Assembly: GCA_030842085.1 (NCBI GenBank)
Contig: JAUUSE010000076.1
Location: forward strand, 1 to 5,651
Reading direction: 5' to 3'
DNA length: 5,651 nucleotides
Source of the DNA: Timburyella sp030842085
GTDB taxonomy: Bacteria; Bacillota; Clostridia; Oscillospirales; Acutalibacteraceae
Below are positions 1 through 5,651 of this stretch, piece after piece. The notes under the pieces were generated by a model, which did not search any database, was not told where the DNA came from, and worked only from the letters and a program-made list of their open reading frames with translations. Numbering within the stretch: the stretch's first letter is position 1; each line of letters opens with the position of its first letter. Position numbers and translations under genes: made by a program.

Positions 1-3000
1 TTACAAGCATGGTGGTGCTGTTATCGGCAGCGCCGGGGAGATATTCGTAATTTTGCACATAAGAGCCAAGTGTACGCTGTGTGCGGCGGCCAAGACTGTC
101 ATACGTATAATCCAAATTCAGGCTGTTGTTTATCGATAGTCCGTAGATAAGGCCCGGTTTGGCTATTGCTCCGTCAGGGGTCTTGCCGTAGAAATAGTTG
201 GTGGTGTACGACTTGTCGCCTATCTGCCACACATACTTTTCTACGCGGTTTTTATCGTCGTACTTGAGGCCAAGACGCAGGCCGTCGCTTGTTGTCATGC
301 CAATTGTGCGGCCTATGAGATCATAAGCATATTCCTTAGTTATCCCTGTCTGAGTATCTGTCAACCGCGCGAGATTACCTCTGTTATCATAATCATACTT
401 GAATCTCGTGGCGCCGTCAAGCTTCTTTTCAACTACGCGGTCATAGTAACTATCGTAAATATACTCCACACTGTCGCCGTTGCCGTAATAAACGTGCCTC
501 AGCAGGTCGCGGCCTATGTCATAGTCGTTTTCAGACAGCGTATTTGCGCCGGCCTTTGTTTTAATTACATCGCCCCAACTGTTGTATTCAAAGCCGTAAT
601 TAAAGCCATTGTGAGTTATGCCGGTAAGGCGGTTGGAGGCGTCATAATCATAGCTTACGGTTGTGCCGGAGGATGTCACCGACTTTATTGCATCGTTGTT
701 GTTGTCATAAGTATAGCTTGTTACAGTACCATCCGGTGCGGTTGTGCTGTTTAGTGTGCCGCGGTAGGACTGATAATCATACTGCGTGGTGTTGCCGCGC
801 GAGTCAGTAACGGAAAGCAGCTTGCCGGTTGTGCTATCGTAGTTTGCGCTGCTTGATATATCGCCGCTTACCTTTTCCAGCCGCCACTTCTGCTGGTCGG
901 TGCCGGAGTCGGGATATTCTATCGGCGTTACGCCGGTCTCCACCTGCCCATGCGGCAAATCTATGCAGGTGCCAAACTCCTTGTTCTTTATCTTGTAATA
1001 TCCGTTGCCTGCGCTCTCAAACTTCCATTTCTGAGTATCTGCGCCGCTGTCGCTGTTTATGACGAGCGCGTGCAGATTGGCATCATAGCTGCTTGGGCCG
1101 TAGAAATCAAGCATCTTGTCGGGGGCATTCATTGGGGAAATTTTGAAATATCCGTCCCCGGCATCCCTCAGCATAAACTGCTGATTTTTGTTTGTATGGT
1201 GGAACTGCTGTACTATGGGTGTATTGTTTTCAGTACCATAGTTGTTCACATCCAACACCTTGTTAGAGGCCAGCGAGCGAATGAGATACACGCCGTCCGC
1301 CTCTGGGGTTTCCCCAGTGGGAGCATCCACCGGCTCAAATGCCCATTCCTGGTCCTGTGCCGTAGCGTACACTATCGTCCACATGGTGTTGTCGCCGGCG
1401 GTAGATGTGCCAAAGTTTGTTATGCTCATATTCGGCGCGCACTCGGGGCTTATGCGGTACCAGCCGTATCTATCCACCTCAAGCTTGAACCGCTGCGCAC
1501 TCGAATTGTTGTAATCAAACACATGCAGCTGTGTAGGCTGATTTGTCGCCGCCGGTACATCGATAGCCTTGCCGTTGTATACGCTCTTTAATGCGTAATA
1601 GCCATTACCGGCGTCCACTACCTCCCACTGCTGGGGAGCATATCCAGCTCCATAGGAGTTTTGTACCAGCCGGTCGCCGTTTAAATCGAGGCATTTGCCG
1701 CTGTATTTGTTCCTTATGTAATACTTCTTGCCGGGTATTACTGCGCCAACGTACGATATGCCCTGCGTCTTGGACGAAGTGGCGTTGCCGAAGCCGTCGT
1801 AGGTGAGGTCCATCGATAGGCCGTCGGAGCTGAAAGCCGTCACAACGTTCTTTTTGTCATCCTTGGCATATTCATATGATGTGCCGTCGGGGTTTAGTAT
1901 TTTCGATATGGTGTTGTTGTCATCATAGGCAAAGGAGCTTTCCTGCTCCGCCTTATCAACCGTGCTTACCTGGTTGCCATCATCGTCGTAGGTATAGCTG
2001 CCGCCAAAGTCGCGAACCAGTGATATGTCGTCAAACATTATGTCGTTTATCTGATTTGCGGACCAGAGATACAGATGTATTGCATGATAGCTCAGGTTAG
2101 TGGTCGGGTCGTTGTCGTCAGTGTTAACAATAGCGCTGACGAACTGGTCGCCGCTGACATAAGGATTAGCTTTGGCATCCACCCAGCGCGTCGTGCCGTT
2201 GGTATAAAGTATGGCTGCGGAAATTCTTACATCTCTGCTTCCTTCAACTATGGCGTTGCCGTTTATCCAGCCGCTGAGGTGATATATATCGCCCTCACTG
2301 CCGCTTACCGGCACACCGCACATTATTGACTTTGATTTCGTCGGGTCGCCTTTGAAAACTATCCGCACTTCGGAGTTTTCAAGAGTCTGTGACAGTTCGT
2401 CGTCGCCGTAGCCAGGCCCTGGGTCATTCCAGCCATATGGGACATGCATTTGCCCAGCCATATTGTGCGGTATTACAAAGCCGCCGTTAACTACTATATT
2501 ATATGAATTTGCACCACTGCTCTTTTCAAGCTGAACATTGCATATCTGAGCTGTACCTGTAGCGGCATAGAGTCCTATTCCTATGCTGTCTATATATTGC
2601 ATAGGCTCTACATCAAATGTGAATGTCAGCCGCTGGTAGCCGTTATCCATGTCCGAATTCGTTGTGCCAGTAATTGCGTCGGAGTATATATAGCTTGTTG
2701 TAGTGTACCACATATCATATATTCCAGCCTTTAGACGCACACCTGTGCCGGACACATCCTCGGTTTTGACATATGCCGACAGCGTATATGTTCCGTCAAG
2801 CAGCGGAGGATTAAACCAGTTTACGCTCTGATTAAGCTCGTTTGTCGCTGACGACGTACTGGTAAACTTAACAGCGTTTCCGCTTATGAGGCCGCCAGAT
2901 ACTACCTCGCAAGTGCCGTTATCCGTCCATCCCTCTTTGCCGTTGCGGCTGAAATCGCCGTTTATCAGATAATTAATAGATTCTCCTGCGCTGCCGGCAG

Positions 3001-5590
3001 ACTGTGTTATCTTTGTCTTAGACTCCCTTTTATCTGAATAATCCGCACTAGATACATTTCCCTTATCGTCAAATACACCCGTTGTCAGACCTACTGAATT
3101 AAACTGATATGTCGTCCTCCTGTTTATCGCGTCGGTAAACACTGTTTCATTTAAATAGTAGTCCGCCTTATACAGCCGCCGCGCTGTGGCCCAGTTTGAC
3201 TCTCTTTCATGCACGTCGAGCACTTTGCGGTCACCGGACATGACGTAATATATGCCGGAATTATCATTGTTTTTGACAGACTGAAGCATACCTTGCCCGT
3301 CATAATCGAACCGCGTGGTGGTTCCGTCAGGATAGGTTATATTAGTCAGGAAATGTTCCTGCTCATAGGAAAACGTGGTTACACGTCCGACAGAGTCCTG
3401 TATTGTTTTGAGCTTTTCATTATTTCCAGCGCCGTAATATCCAAGATAAATCCACGCGCCAGTGTTGGTATTTATGTTTCTCAGTATATGGTCCCCGTTT
3501 TCCGGGCCATAATTAAAGCTTATCCAGTTGCCGTTGTTGTCAGTTATTTTGCGAAGATACCCCTGCTCATCAAAGTTCATTTTAGAGGTTTCTTCCTTGT
3601 TGACTATCTTATACTTATTGTCCGGCTCAACCGTTAATGTAAGGCCCAGACCATCCTCGTCCTTCATATCGGTGCCGAAGTAGTGCTTTGTGCCGTCGCC
3701 GTCGGTATATGAATATGGATAATCGGATATTCCAGTGGCATCTACACGCTGCACGACGTTTAGCCTAAATCCGTAGCCAAAGCGATTGCGCTGTGTTGAG
3801 TGCGTCGTTGCAGGAGTATTTGCATCGCTACTGTTGTAGGTAAGATACAGACTGAAAGGCATTACTGCGTCGCCTATGCTTATTCCTCTTGTCTGGAAAA
3901 CCAAATTGCCCGTAAAATCGTTTACATAGCCGTTACCGCTGTTTCCGGCCGAATGGCTGTGATATGTCCAGTAATCCTCAAGGCCGGTATGATTGCGGTA
4001 ATATATCATTAATGTCGGCCTGGCGCCTGCTTCCTCATTTGTCACGTCGGAGGATGCAAATACCATTATTTCATTATTGCCTGGGTTATATGCCTTTAAG
4101 GCAAGCCCATAGTTTGGAGATGTACCGCGGTACCATGCCTGCGCTGCTTCTGTTACATCCAGTGCATACCACAGCGTTTGCCCAGCGTTAGGCTGCTTGT
4201 GATATGTTGTATAGTCAAGCGCATTTTCTTCAAACGCCGGCTGTGTGCTCCACAGCATGCCGTCCTGCGCCCAGTTTTCCGTTACCTTATGCGCTGAGAA
4301 AATCTTGTTGTCGGACGTTTCATATGGGTCGCCATAGCTGCATATGTACAGCGATGCTCCTACTACCTGTGAGCCTTGCTCTATATCCGGAAGCTCTGTA
4401 AAGCGTACAAATGAGCGGAATTCGTCGCCGTTTGATGCTCGGCCTACCCATAAATTCCTGCTGGATTTGTCATATGCCTCACTGCGGTTTTCTCTTATAT
4501 TTATGTCCCATATCTCTTTTATGTTCTGTGCTGTCTGGGTAATGGGGTCAATAACGACAGGGTATACCCTCGATGCATCTTTGAGCCATGTCTTATCCGC
4601 CACAACCGTAAGTATGCTCTCATCAGACGATACCGCCGTTATCTGCATCTCTACAGCGCTGCTCGTCTCGCCCGCAGCGTCGTACATAAACGGCGCATCA
4701 AGCTTATATACTTCCTCGCCGCTCTCCCTGCTTACTAGTGTTATGCTGCCGTCGGCACTCGCCTGCATGTCAAGCCCTGCGTGATTTATCCTGAAAGATA
4801 TATCCGTATCCGCTGCACCCACGCTGTTTAATACGATATTTTCCTTGACCGTCTCGCCCTTGAGCTCATATTTTAAATCAACATCCGGCAGTATGTTTTC
4901 ATATTCACCCGCCGACGCCGCGTTTTCCACCGTCATGCGGTCGCTGTTGTATTCCTCTATATCTTCTTCTGCCGCCTGCGCCCTGAAGGCCTGCGCTTCC
5001 GTCAGCGTCTTTTCTGTTGTCGCTACATTGTTATCAAGCTCGGCTACCTTAAAGCCGCTCTTCCTTATTTCATCGGAGGCGCTAAACAGCCTCAGCCCAC
5101 TGGACTTTTTGTTGTTTATACCCCATGATATTTCAAAATCGCCGTTGTCTATGCTGACCAATTTCTCCGCATGGCTGTCTGCGCCAAACTGCACCTTTAT
5201 GTCTGACGCTTTGTTCTCGTATACCGTCTCGCCATCCTCGTTTTCCGTCTTTACGAGACTGTTGTCTATCTCAGCCCAGCTGCCGTCATCCGTCTGGTAG
5301 TGCACCGGCTCGTTATACTGCGCTGCTGTGAAAGAAAAATCATCATTTAGAAAGTATTTGGTGTATTTGTCCCGCTTTTCATCAAGCTCTTCGATTACCA
5401 CCGCCGGCTTGCCGTCCTCCGGCAGCCGTGTGTCAAGCTCAGCTGCTATTTCTTCGTCAGTATACCCGCTGCTTAAATCGTACACATTATTTTGCGCAAA
5501 GGTATCTGCGAAAATCTCAAGCTGCGCCATGTTTATCGTCAGTGTCATTATCAGCACTGCCGATATTAGTCTTATTATCTTTCGCCGCAT
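1..5590 (-). CDS. Secreted DNRLRE/RHS-repeat protein with nested carbohydrate-binding-like and ricin-type lectin domains (partial, C-terminus outside window)
   Basis: One frame runs uninterrupted from ATG (5590-5588) to the window edge, giving 1863 codons with no stop seen. The start is chosen for its GGGGAGGA ribosome binding site and because a typical signal peptide (MRRKIIR, then a hydrophobic core) follows at once. Domains in order: signal peptide 1-28, N-terminal region 29-354 ending in YPVVIDP (343-349), DNRLRE domain 355-531, RHS segment 532-872, two jelly-roll modules 873-1026 and 1029-1194, YD segment 1199-1281, two RICIN domains 1282-1424 and 1430-1575, and YD repeats from 1583 on. 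Proteins of this family are exported and act at the cell surface as adhesins or toxin carriers; the lectin modules suggest glycan binding (inference). The missing C-terminus would hold the RHS core end and any toxin tip or wall anchor. Family assignment is secure; the biological role is not. Confidence 0.95.
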   Translation of the reverse strand, partial: MRRKIIRLISAVLIMTLTINMAQLEIFADTFAQNNVYDLSSGYTDEEIAAELDTRLPEDGKPAVVIEELDEKRDKYTKYFLNDDFSFTAAQYNEPVHYQTDDGSWAEIDNSLVKTENEDGETVYENKASDIKVQFGADSHAEKLVSIDNGDFEISWGINNKKSSGLRLFSASDEIRKSGFKVAELDNNVATTEKTLTEAQAFRAQAAEEDIEEYNSDRMTVENAASAGEYENILPDVDLKYELKGETVKENIVLNSVGAADTDISFRINHAGLDMQASADGSITLVSRESGEEVYKLDAPFMYDAAGETSSAVEMQITAVSSDESILTVVADKTWLKDASRVYPVVIDPITQTAQNIKEIWDINIRENRSEAYDKSSRNLWVGRASNGDEFRSFVRFTELPDIEQGSQVVGASLYICSYGDPYETSDNKIFSAHKVTENWAQDGMLWSTQPAFEENALDYTTYHKQPNAGQTLWYALDVTEAAQAWYRGTSPNYGLALKAYNPGNNEIMVFASSDVTNEEAGARPTLMIYYRNHTGLEDYWTYHSHSAGNSGNGYVNDFTGNLVFQTRGISIGDAVMPFSLYLTYNSSDANTPATTHSTQRNRFGYGFRLNVVQRVDATGISDYPYSYTDGDGTKHYFGTDMKDEDGLGLTLTVEPDNKYKIVNKEETSKMNFDEQGYLRKITDNNGNWISFNYGPENGDHILRNINTNTGAWIYLGYYGAGNNEKLKTIQDSVGRVTTFSYEQEHFLTNITYPDGTTTRFDYDGQGMLQSVKNNDNSGIYYVMSGDRKVLDVHERESNWATARRLYKADYYLNETVFTDAINRRTTYQFNSVGLTTGVFDDKGNVSSADYSDKRESKTKITQSAGSAGESINYLINGDFSRNGKEGWTDNGTCEVVSGGLISGNAVKFTSTSSATNELNQSVNWFNPPLLDGTYTLSAYVKTEDVSGTGVRLKAGIYDMWYTTTSYIYSDAITGTTNSDMDNGYQRLTFTFDVEPMQYIDSIGIGLYAATGTAQICNVQLEKSSGANSYNIVVNGGFVIPHNMAGQMHVPYGWNDPGPGYGDDELSQTLENSEVRIVFKGDPTKSKSIMCGVPVSGSEGDIYHLSGWINGNAIVEGSRDVRISAAILYTNGTTRWVDAKANPYVSGDQFVSAIVNTDDNDPTTNLSYHAIHLYLWSANQINDIMFDDISLVRDFGGSYTYDDDGNQVSTVDKAEQESSFAYDDNNTISKILNPDGTSYEYAKDDKKNVVTAFSSDGLSMDLTYDGFGNATSSKTQGISYVGAVIPGKKYYIRNKYSGKCLDLNGDRLVQNSYGAGYAPQQWEVVDAGNGYYALKSVYNGKAIDVPAATNQPTQLHVFDYNNSSAQRFKLEVDRYGWYRISPECAPNMSITNFGTSTAGDNTMWTIVYATAQDQEWAFEPVDAPTGETPEADGVYLIRSLASNKVLDVNNYGTENNTPIVQQFHHTNKNQQFMLRDAGDGYFKISPMNAPDKMLDFYGPSSYDANLHALVINSDSGADTQKWKFESAGNGYYKIKNKEFGTCIDLPHGQVETGVTPIEYPDSGTDQQKWRLEKVSGDISSSANYDSTTGKLLSVTDSRGNTTQYDYQSYRGTLNSTTAPDGTVTSYTYDNNNDAIKSVTSSGTTVSYDYDASNRLTGITHNGFNYGFEYNSWGDVIKTKAGANTLSENDYDIGRDLLRHVYYGNGDSVEYIYDSYYDRVVEKKLDGATRFKYDYDNRGNLARLTDTQTGITKEYAYDLIGRTIGMTTSDGLRLGLKYDDKNRVEKYVWQIGDKSYTTNYFYGKTPDGAIAKPGLIYGLSINNSLNLDYTYDSLGRRTQRTLGSYVQNYEYLPGAADNSTTMLV
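2..844 (-). repeat. Third YD-repeat segment (residues 1583-1863, continues past the edge)
   Basis: About ten YD/RHS units of roughly 20 residues are seen, for example NTTQYDYQSYRGTL, VTSYTYDNNNDAI, TVSYDYDASNRLTGI, TRFKYDYDNRGNLARL, TKEYAYDLIGRTIGM and LNLDYTYDSLGRRTQR. This is the most regular repeat tract of the protein and forms the shell wall in solved RHS/TcC structures. The conserved RHS core end and its self-cleavage motif are not reached. The units diverge too much at DNA level to form simple repeats. Confidence 0.92.
866..1303 (-). other. Ricin-type beta-trefoil lectin domain 2 (residues about 1430-1575)
   Basis: The domain opens GVYLIRSLASNKVLDVNNYG (from 1433) and holds three full trefoil units. 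Their 'LD/ID' aspartates are Asp1447, Asp1495 and Asp1544. The matching QxW/QxF motifs are QQF 1470-1472, QKW 1520-1522 and QKW 1567-1569. Repeated 'GxGYxKI' strands (GDGYFKIS, GNGYYKIK) start the beta and gamma units, as in RICIN_14/RicinB_lectin_2-type domains. All three candidate sugar-contact aspartates are kept, so this copy looks better preserved than domain 1. A Pro/Thr/Glu-rich linker (PTGETPEAD) separates the two. Confidence 0.92.
1319..1747 (-). other. Ricin-type beta-trefoil lectin domain 1 (residues about 1282-1424)
   Basis: Three trefoil units are visible. The alpha unit has YYIRNKYSGKCLDLNG (Asp1302) with QQW at 1320-1322. The beta unit has KAIDVPAA (Asp1344) with QRF at 1366-1368. 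The gamma unit has NMSITNFG with QEW at 1414-1416. The (QxW)3 pattern and about 140 residues fit a complete RICIN domain. Ricin B folds bind galactose-type or other sugars through an Asp in each unit; alpha and beta keep it, while gamma has Ser-Ile-Thr in its place. Sugar binding is expected from the family, but the ligand is unknown. Confidence 0.9.
1748..1996 (-). repeat. Second, short YD-repeat segment (residues about 1199-1281)
   Basis: About three YD/RHS units are visible: YTYDDDGNQVSTVD, FAYDDNNTISKILNPDGTSY and LTYDGFGNATSSKTQG. They show the family core 'YxYDxxGN ... V'. The segment joins the jelly-roll pair to the lectin pair and shows that both pairs are insertions in one repeat shell rather than appended ends. 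Confidence 0.82.
2009..2506 (-). other. Jelly-roll carbohydrate-binding-like module 2 (residues about 1029-1194)
   Basis: A second module of the same class starts SYNIVVNGGF (1029-1038), matching the NGDF opening of its neighbour. It ends with an IHLYLWSANQINDIMFDDIS strand and LVRDF, the standard closing 'hDDIsL' strand of this fold. Between them lie strands such as EVRIVFKGDP, IYHLSGWINGNA and VRISAAILYTNGTTRWVD. Apart from the opening and closing strands the two modules differ strongly, so this is an old or independent tandem pair rather than a recent duplication. The chain returns to YD-repeat sequence directly afterwards (YTYDDDGNQV). Confidence 0.7.
2513..2974 (-). other. Jelly-roll carbohydrate-binding-like module 1 (residues about 873-1026)
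   Basis: The module begins NYLINGDFSRNGKEGWT (from 873), the usual opening of CBM_4_9-type and related galactose-binding-like folds, where 'NGDF ... W' marks the first strand. It continues with a NQSVNWFNPPLLDGTYTLSA stretch and a VKTEDVSG strand pattern, a YQRLTFTFDV strand and a closing AQICNVQLEKSS strand. This layout is common in modules inserted in clostridial RHS proteins. Ligand binding cannot be judged from sequence alone. A companion module follows after only a few residues. Confidence 0.7.
2975..3997 (-). other. First RHS segment (residues about 532-872)
   Basis: It opens with the family marker HTGLEDYWTYHSHSAGNSG (534-552) and YVNDFTGNLV (555-564), seen after DNRLRE domains in wall-associated RHS proteins. 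Degenerate RHS/YD strands follow, including FDEQGYLRKITDNNGNWISF, GRVTTFSYE (735-743) and YPDGTTTRFDYDGQGML (from 753). Such repeats build the beta-sheet shell of RHS proteins. The segment ends in a Lys/Thr/Ser-rich linker just before the first jelly-roll module. Repeat spacing is looser here than in the C-terminal segment. Confidence 0.82.
3998..4528 (-). other. DNRLRE domain (residues about 355-531)
   Basis: The segment follows YPVVIDP. It contains an INIRENRSEAYDKSSRNLWV stretch in the position of the family-naming motif, then FRSFVRF (391-397), a GASLYI strand, a VTENWAQDGMLWSTQPAF segment, a LDVTEAAQAWYRG strand, GLALKAYN, and a closing ARPTLMIYY (ending at 531). This order is typical of DNRLRE beta-sandwich domains in secreted Gram-positive proteins, where the domain is structural or binds carbohydrate. 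It lies directly before the RHS part, as in many clostridial RHS proteins. No enzymatic residues are evident. Confidence 0.82.
4529..5506 (-). other. N-terminal family region of the DNRLRE/RHS protein (residues about 29-354)
   Basis: This mature N-terminal region resembles the stretch before the DNRLRE domain in clostridial RHS proteins. It includes a YNEPVHYQTDDGSWAEIDNS-type segment, a NILPDVDLKYELKGETVKEN segment, and the closing YPVVIDP motif at 343-349. Residues about 184-216 are rich in Ala, Glu and Gln and may form a short helix or coiled coil; the rest looks like beta-rich sandwich sequence. I recognise these motifs as family markers, but their function is unknown to me. No catalytic motif is visible. 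Confidence 0.7.
5507..5590 (-). other. Signal peptide (Sec-type) of the RHS protein
   Basis: Residues 1-28 have the three classic parts. These are a basic n-region (MRRKIIR), a hydrophobic core of about twelve residues (LISAVLIMTLTI), and a polar c-region ending IFA before Asp-Thr. Cleavage after Ala28 is the likely site; Ala32 is an alternative. No lipobox cysteine is present, so this is a signal peptidase I substrate rather than a lipoprotein. It implies export across a single membrane. Confidence 0.88.
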
Positions 5591-5600
5591 TTTTTGTTTT

Positions 5601-5608
5601 TCCTCCCC
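5601..5608 (-). promoter_or_regulatory. Shine-Dalgarno ribosome binding site of the RHS gene
   Basis: The minus strand reads GGGGAGGA, a near-perfect anti-16S match, followed by a ten-base A-rich spacer (AAAACAAAAA) and the ATG. The spacer is slightly long but normal for Firmicutes. This site decides the start: later in-frame ATGs (residues 15 and 21) have no such sequence and would cut into the signal peptide. The rest of the leader, 5609-5651, is AT-rich and holds no convincing promoter; the true promoter may lie beyond the right edge. Confidence 0.9.
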
Positions 5609-5651
5609 AAATTAATAATTTTTTGTGCGATATACTGTCATATCATGGAAA

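Noticed and set aside
5545..5548. Alternative start at Met15 (ATG near 5548)
   Set aside because: It has no ribosome binding site and would remove the basic and hydrophobic parts of the signal peptide.
1..5590. Possible undescribed defence system, CRISPR array, RNA gene or mobile element
   Set aside because: No direct-repeat/spacer pattern, tRNA or rRNA-like stretch, transposase motif or terminal inverted repeats were seen. All but 61 bases of the window are accounted for by one protein-coding frame.
494..5615. Many plus-strand open frames of 65-213 codons, the longest at 950-1591
   Set aside because: They lie antisense to the continuous minus-strand gene (the last one runs slightly past its start). 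Their products are low-complexity or Cys/Arg/Ser-rich with no recognisable domain, and frames in different registers overlap one another. The codon bias of the real gene leaves few antisense stops.
5612..5641. Possible promoter on the minus strand: ATGACA, about 18 bases, then TATTAA
   Set aside because: The -35 match is fair but the -10 is weak, and transcription would start about seven bases later, inside the Shine-Dalgarno sequence, leaving the ribosome site broken. The true promoter is probably further upstream, outside the window.

Overview
The window holds one very large gene on the minus strand and almost nothing else. The reading frame opens at an ATG complementary to 5588-5590, behind a strong Shine-Dalgarno sequence, and stays open to the left edge. 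It encodes at least 1863 residues, and the C-terminus lies outside the window. My hand translation met no stop codon or frameshift. The remaining 61 bases (5591-5651) are the 5' leader and the ribosome binding site.

The product is a secreted, multi-domain RHS/YD-repeat protein of the kind found in Gram-positive Firmicutes. Its order is: signal peptide (about 1-28); family-specific N-terminal region (about 29-354); DNRLRE beta-sandwich domain (about 355-531); first RHS segment (about 532-872); two tandem 'NGDF/NGGF' jelly-roll modules resembling carbohydrate-binding domains (about 873-1026 and 1029-1194); short second YD segment (about 1199-1281); two ricin-type beta-trefoil lectin domains (about 1282-1424 and 1430-1575); and a third YD-repeat segment (about 1583 to the edge). 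Four probable glycan-binding modules therefore sit inside an RHS repeat shell.

The organism is probably an anaerobic Clostridia-type Firmicute, perhaps from a gut or another polysaccharide-rich habitat. This rests on the protein family, the GGGGAGGA ribosome binding site, heavy use of ATA (Ile) and AGG/AGA (Arg) with moderate GC, and the abundance of lectin modules. I cannot name a genus. In this family the missing C-terminus usually carries the RHS core end and a variable tip, sometimes a toxin with an immunity gene downstream. The window cannot show whether that holds here.

I found no RNA genes, CRISPR, mobile elements or second protein-coding gene. Open frames on the plus strand are antisense shadows of the large gene.
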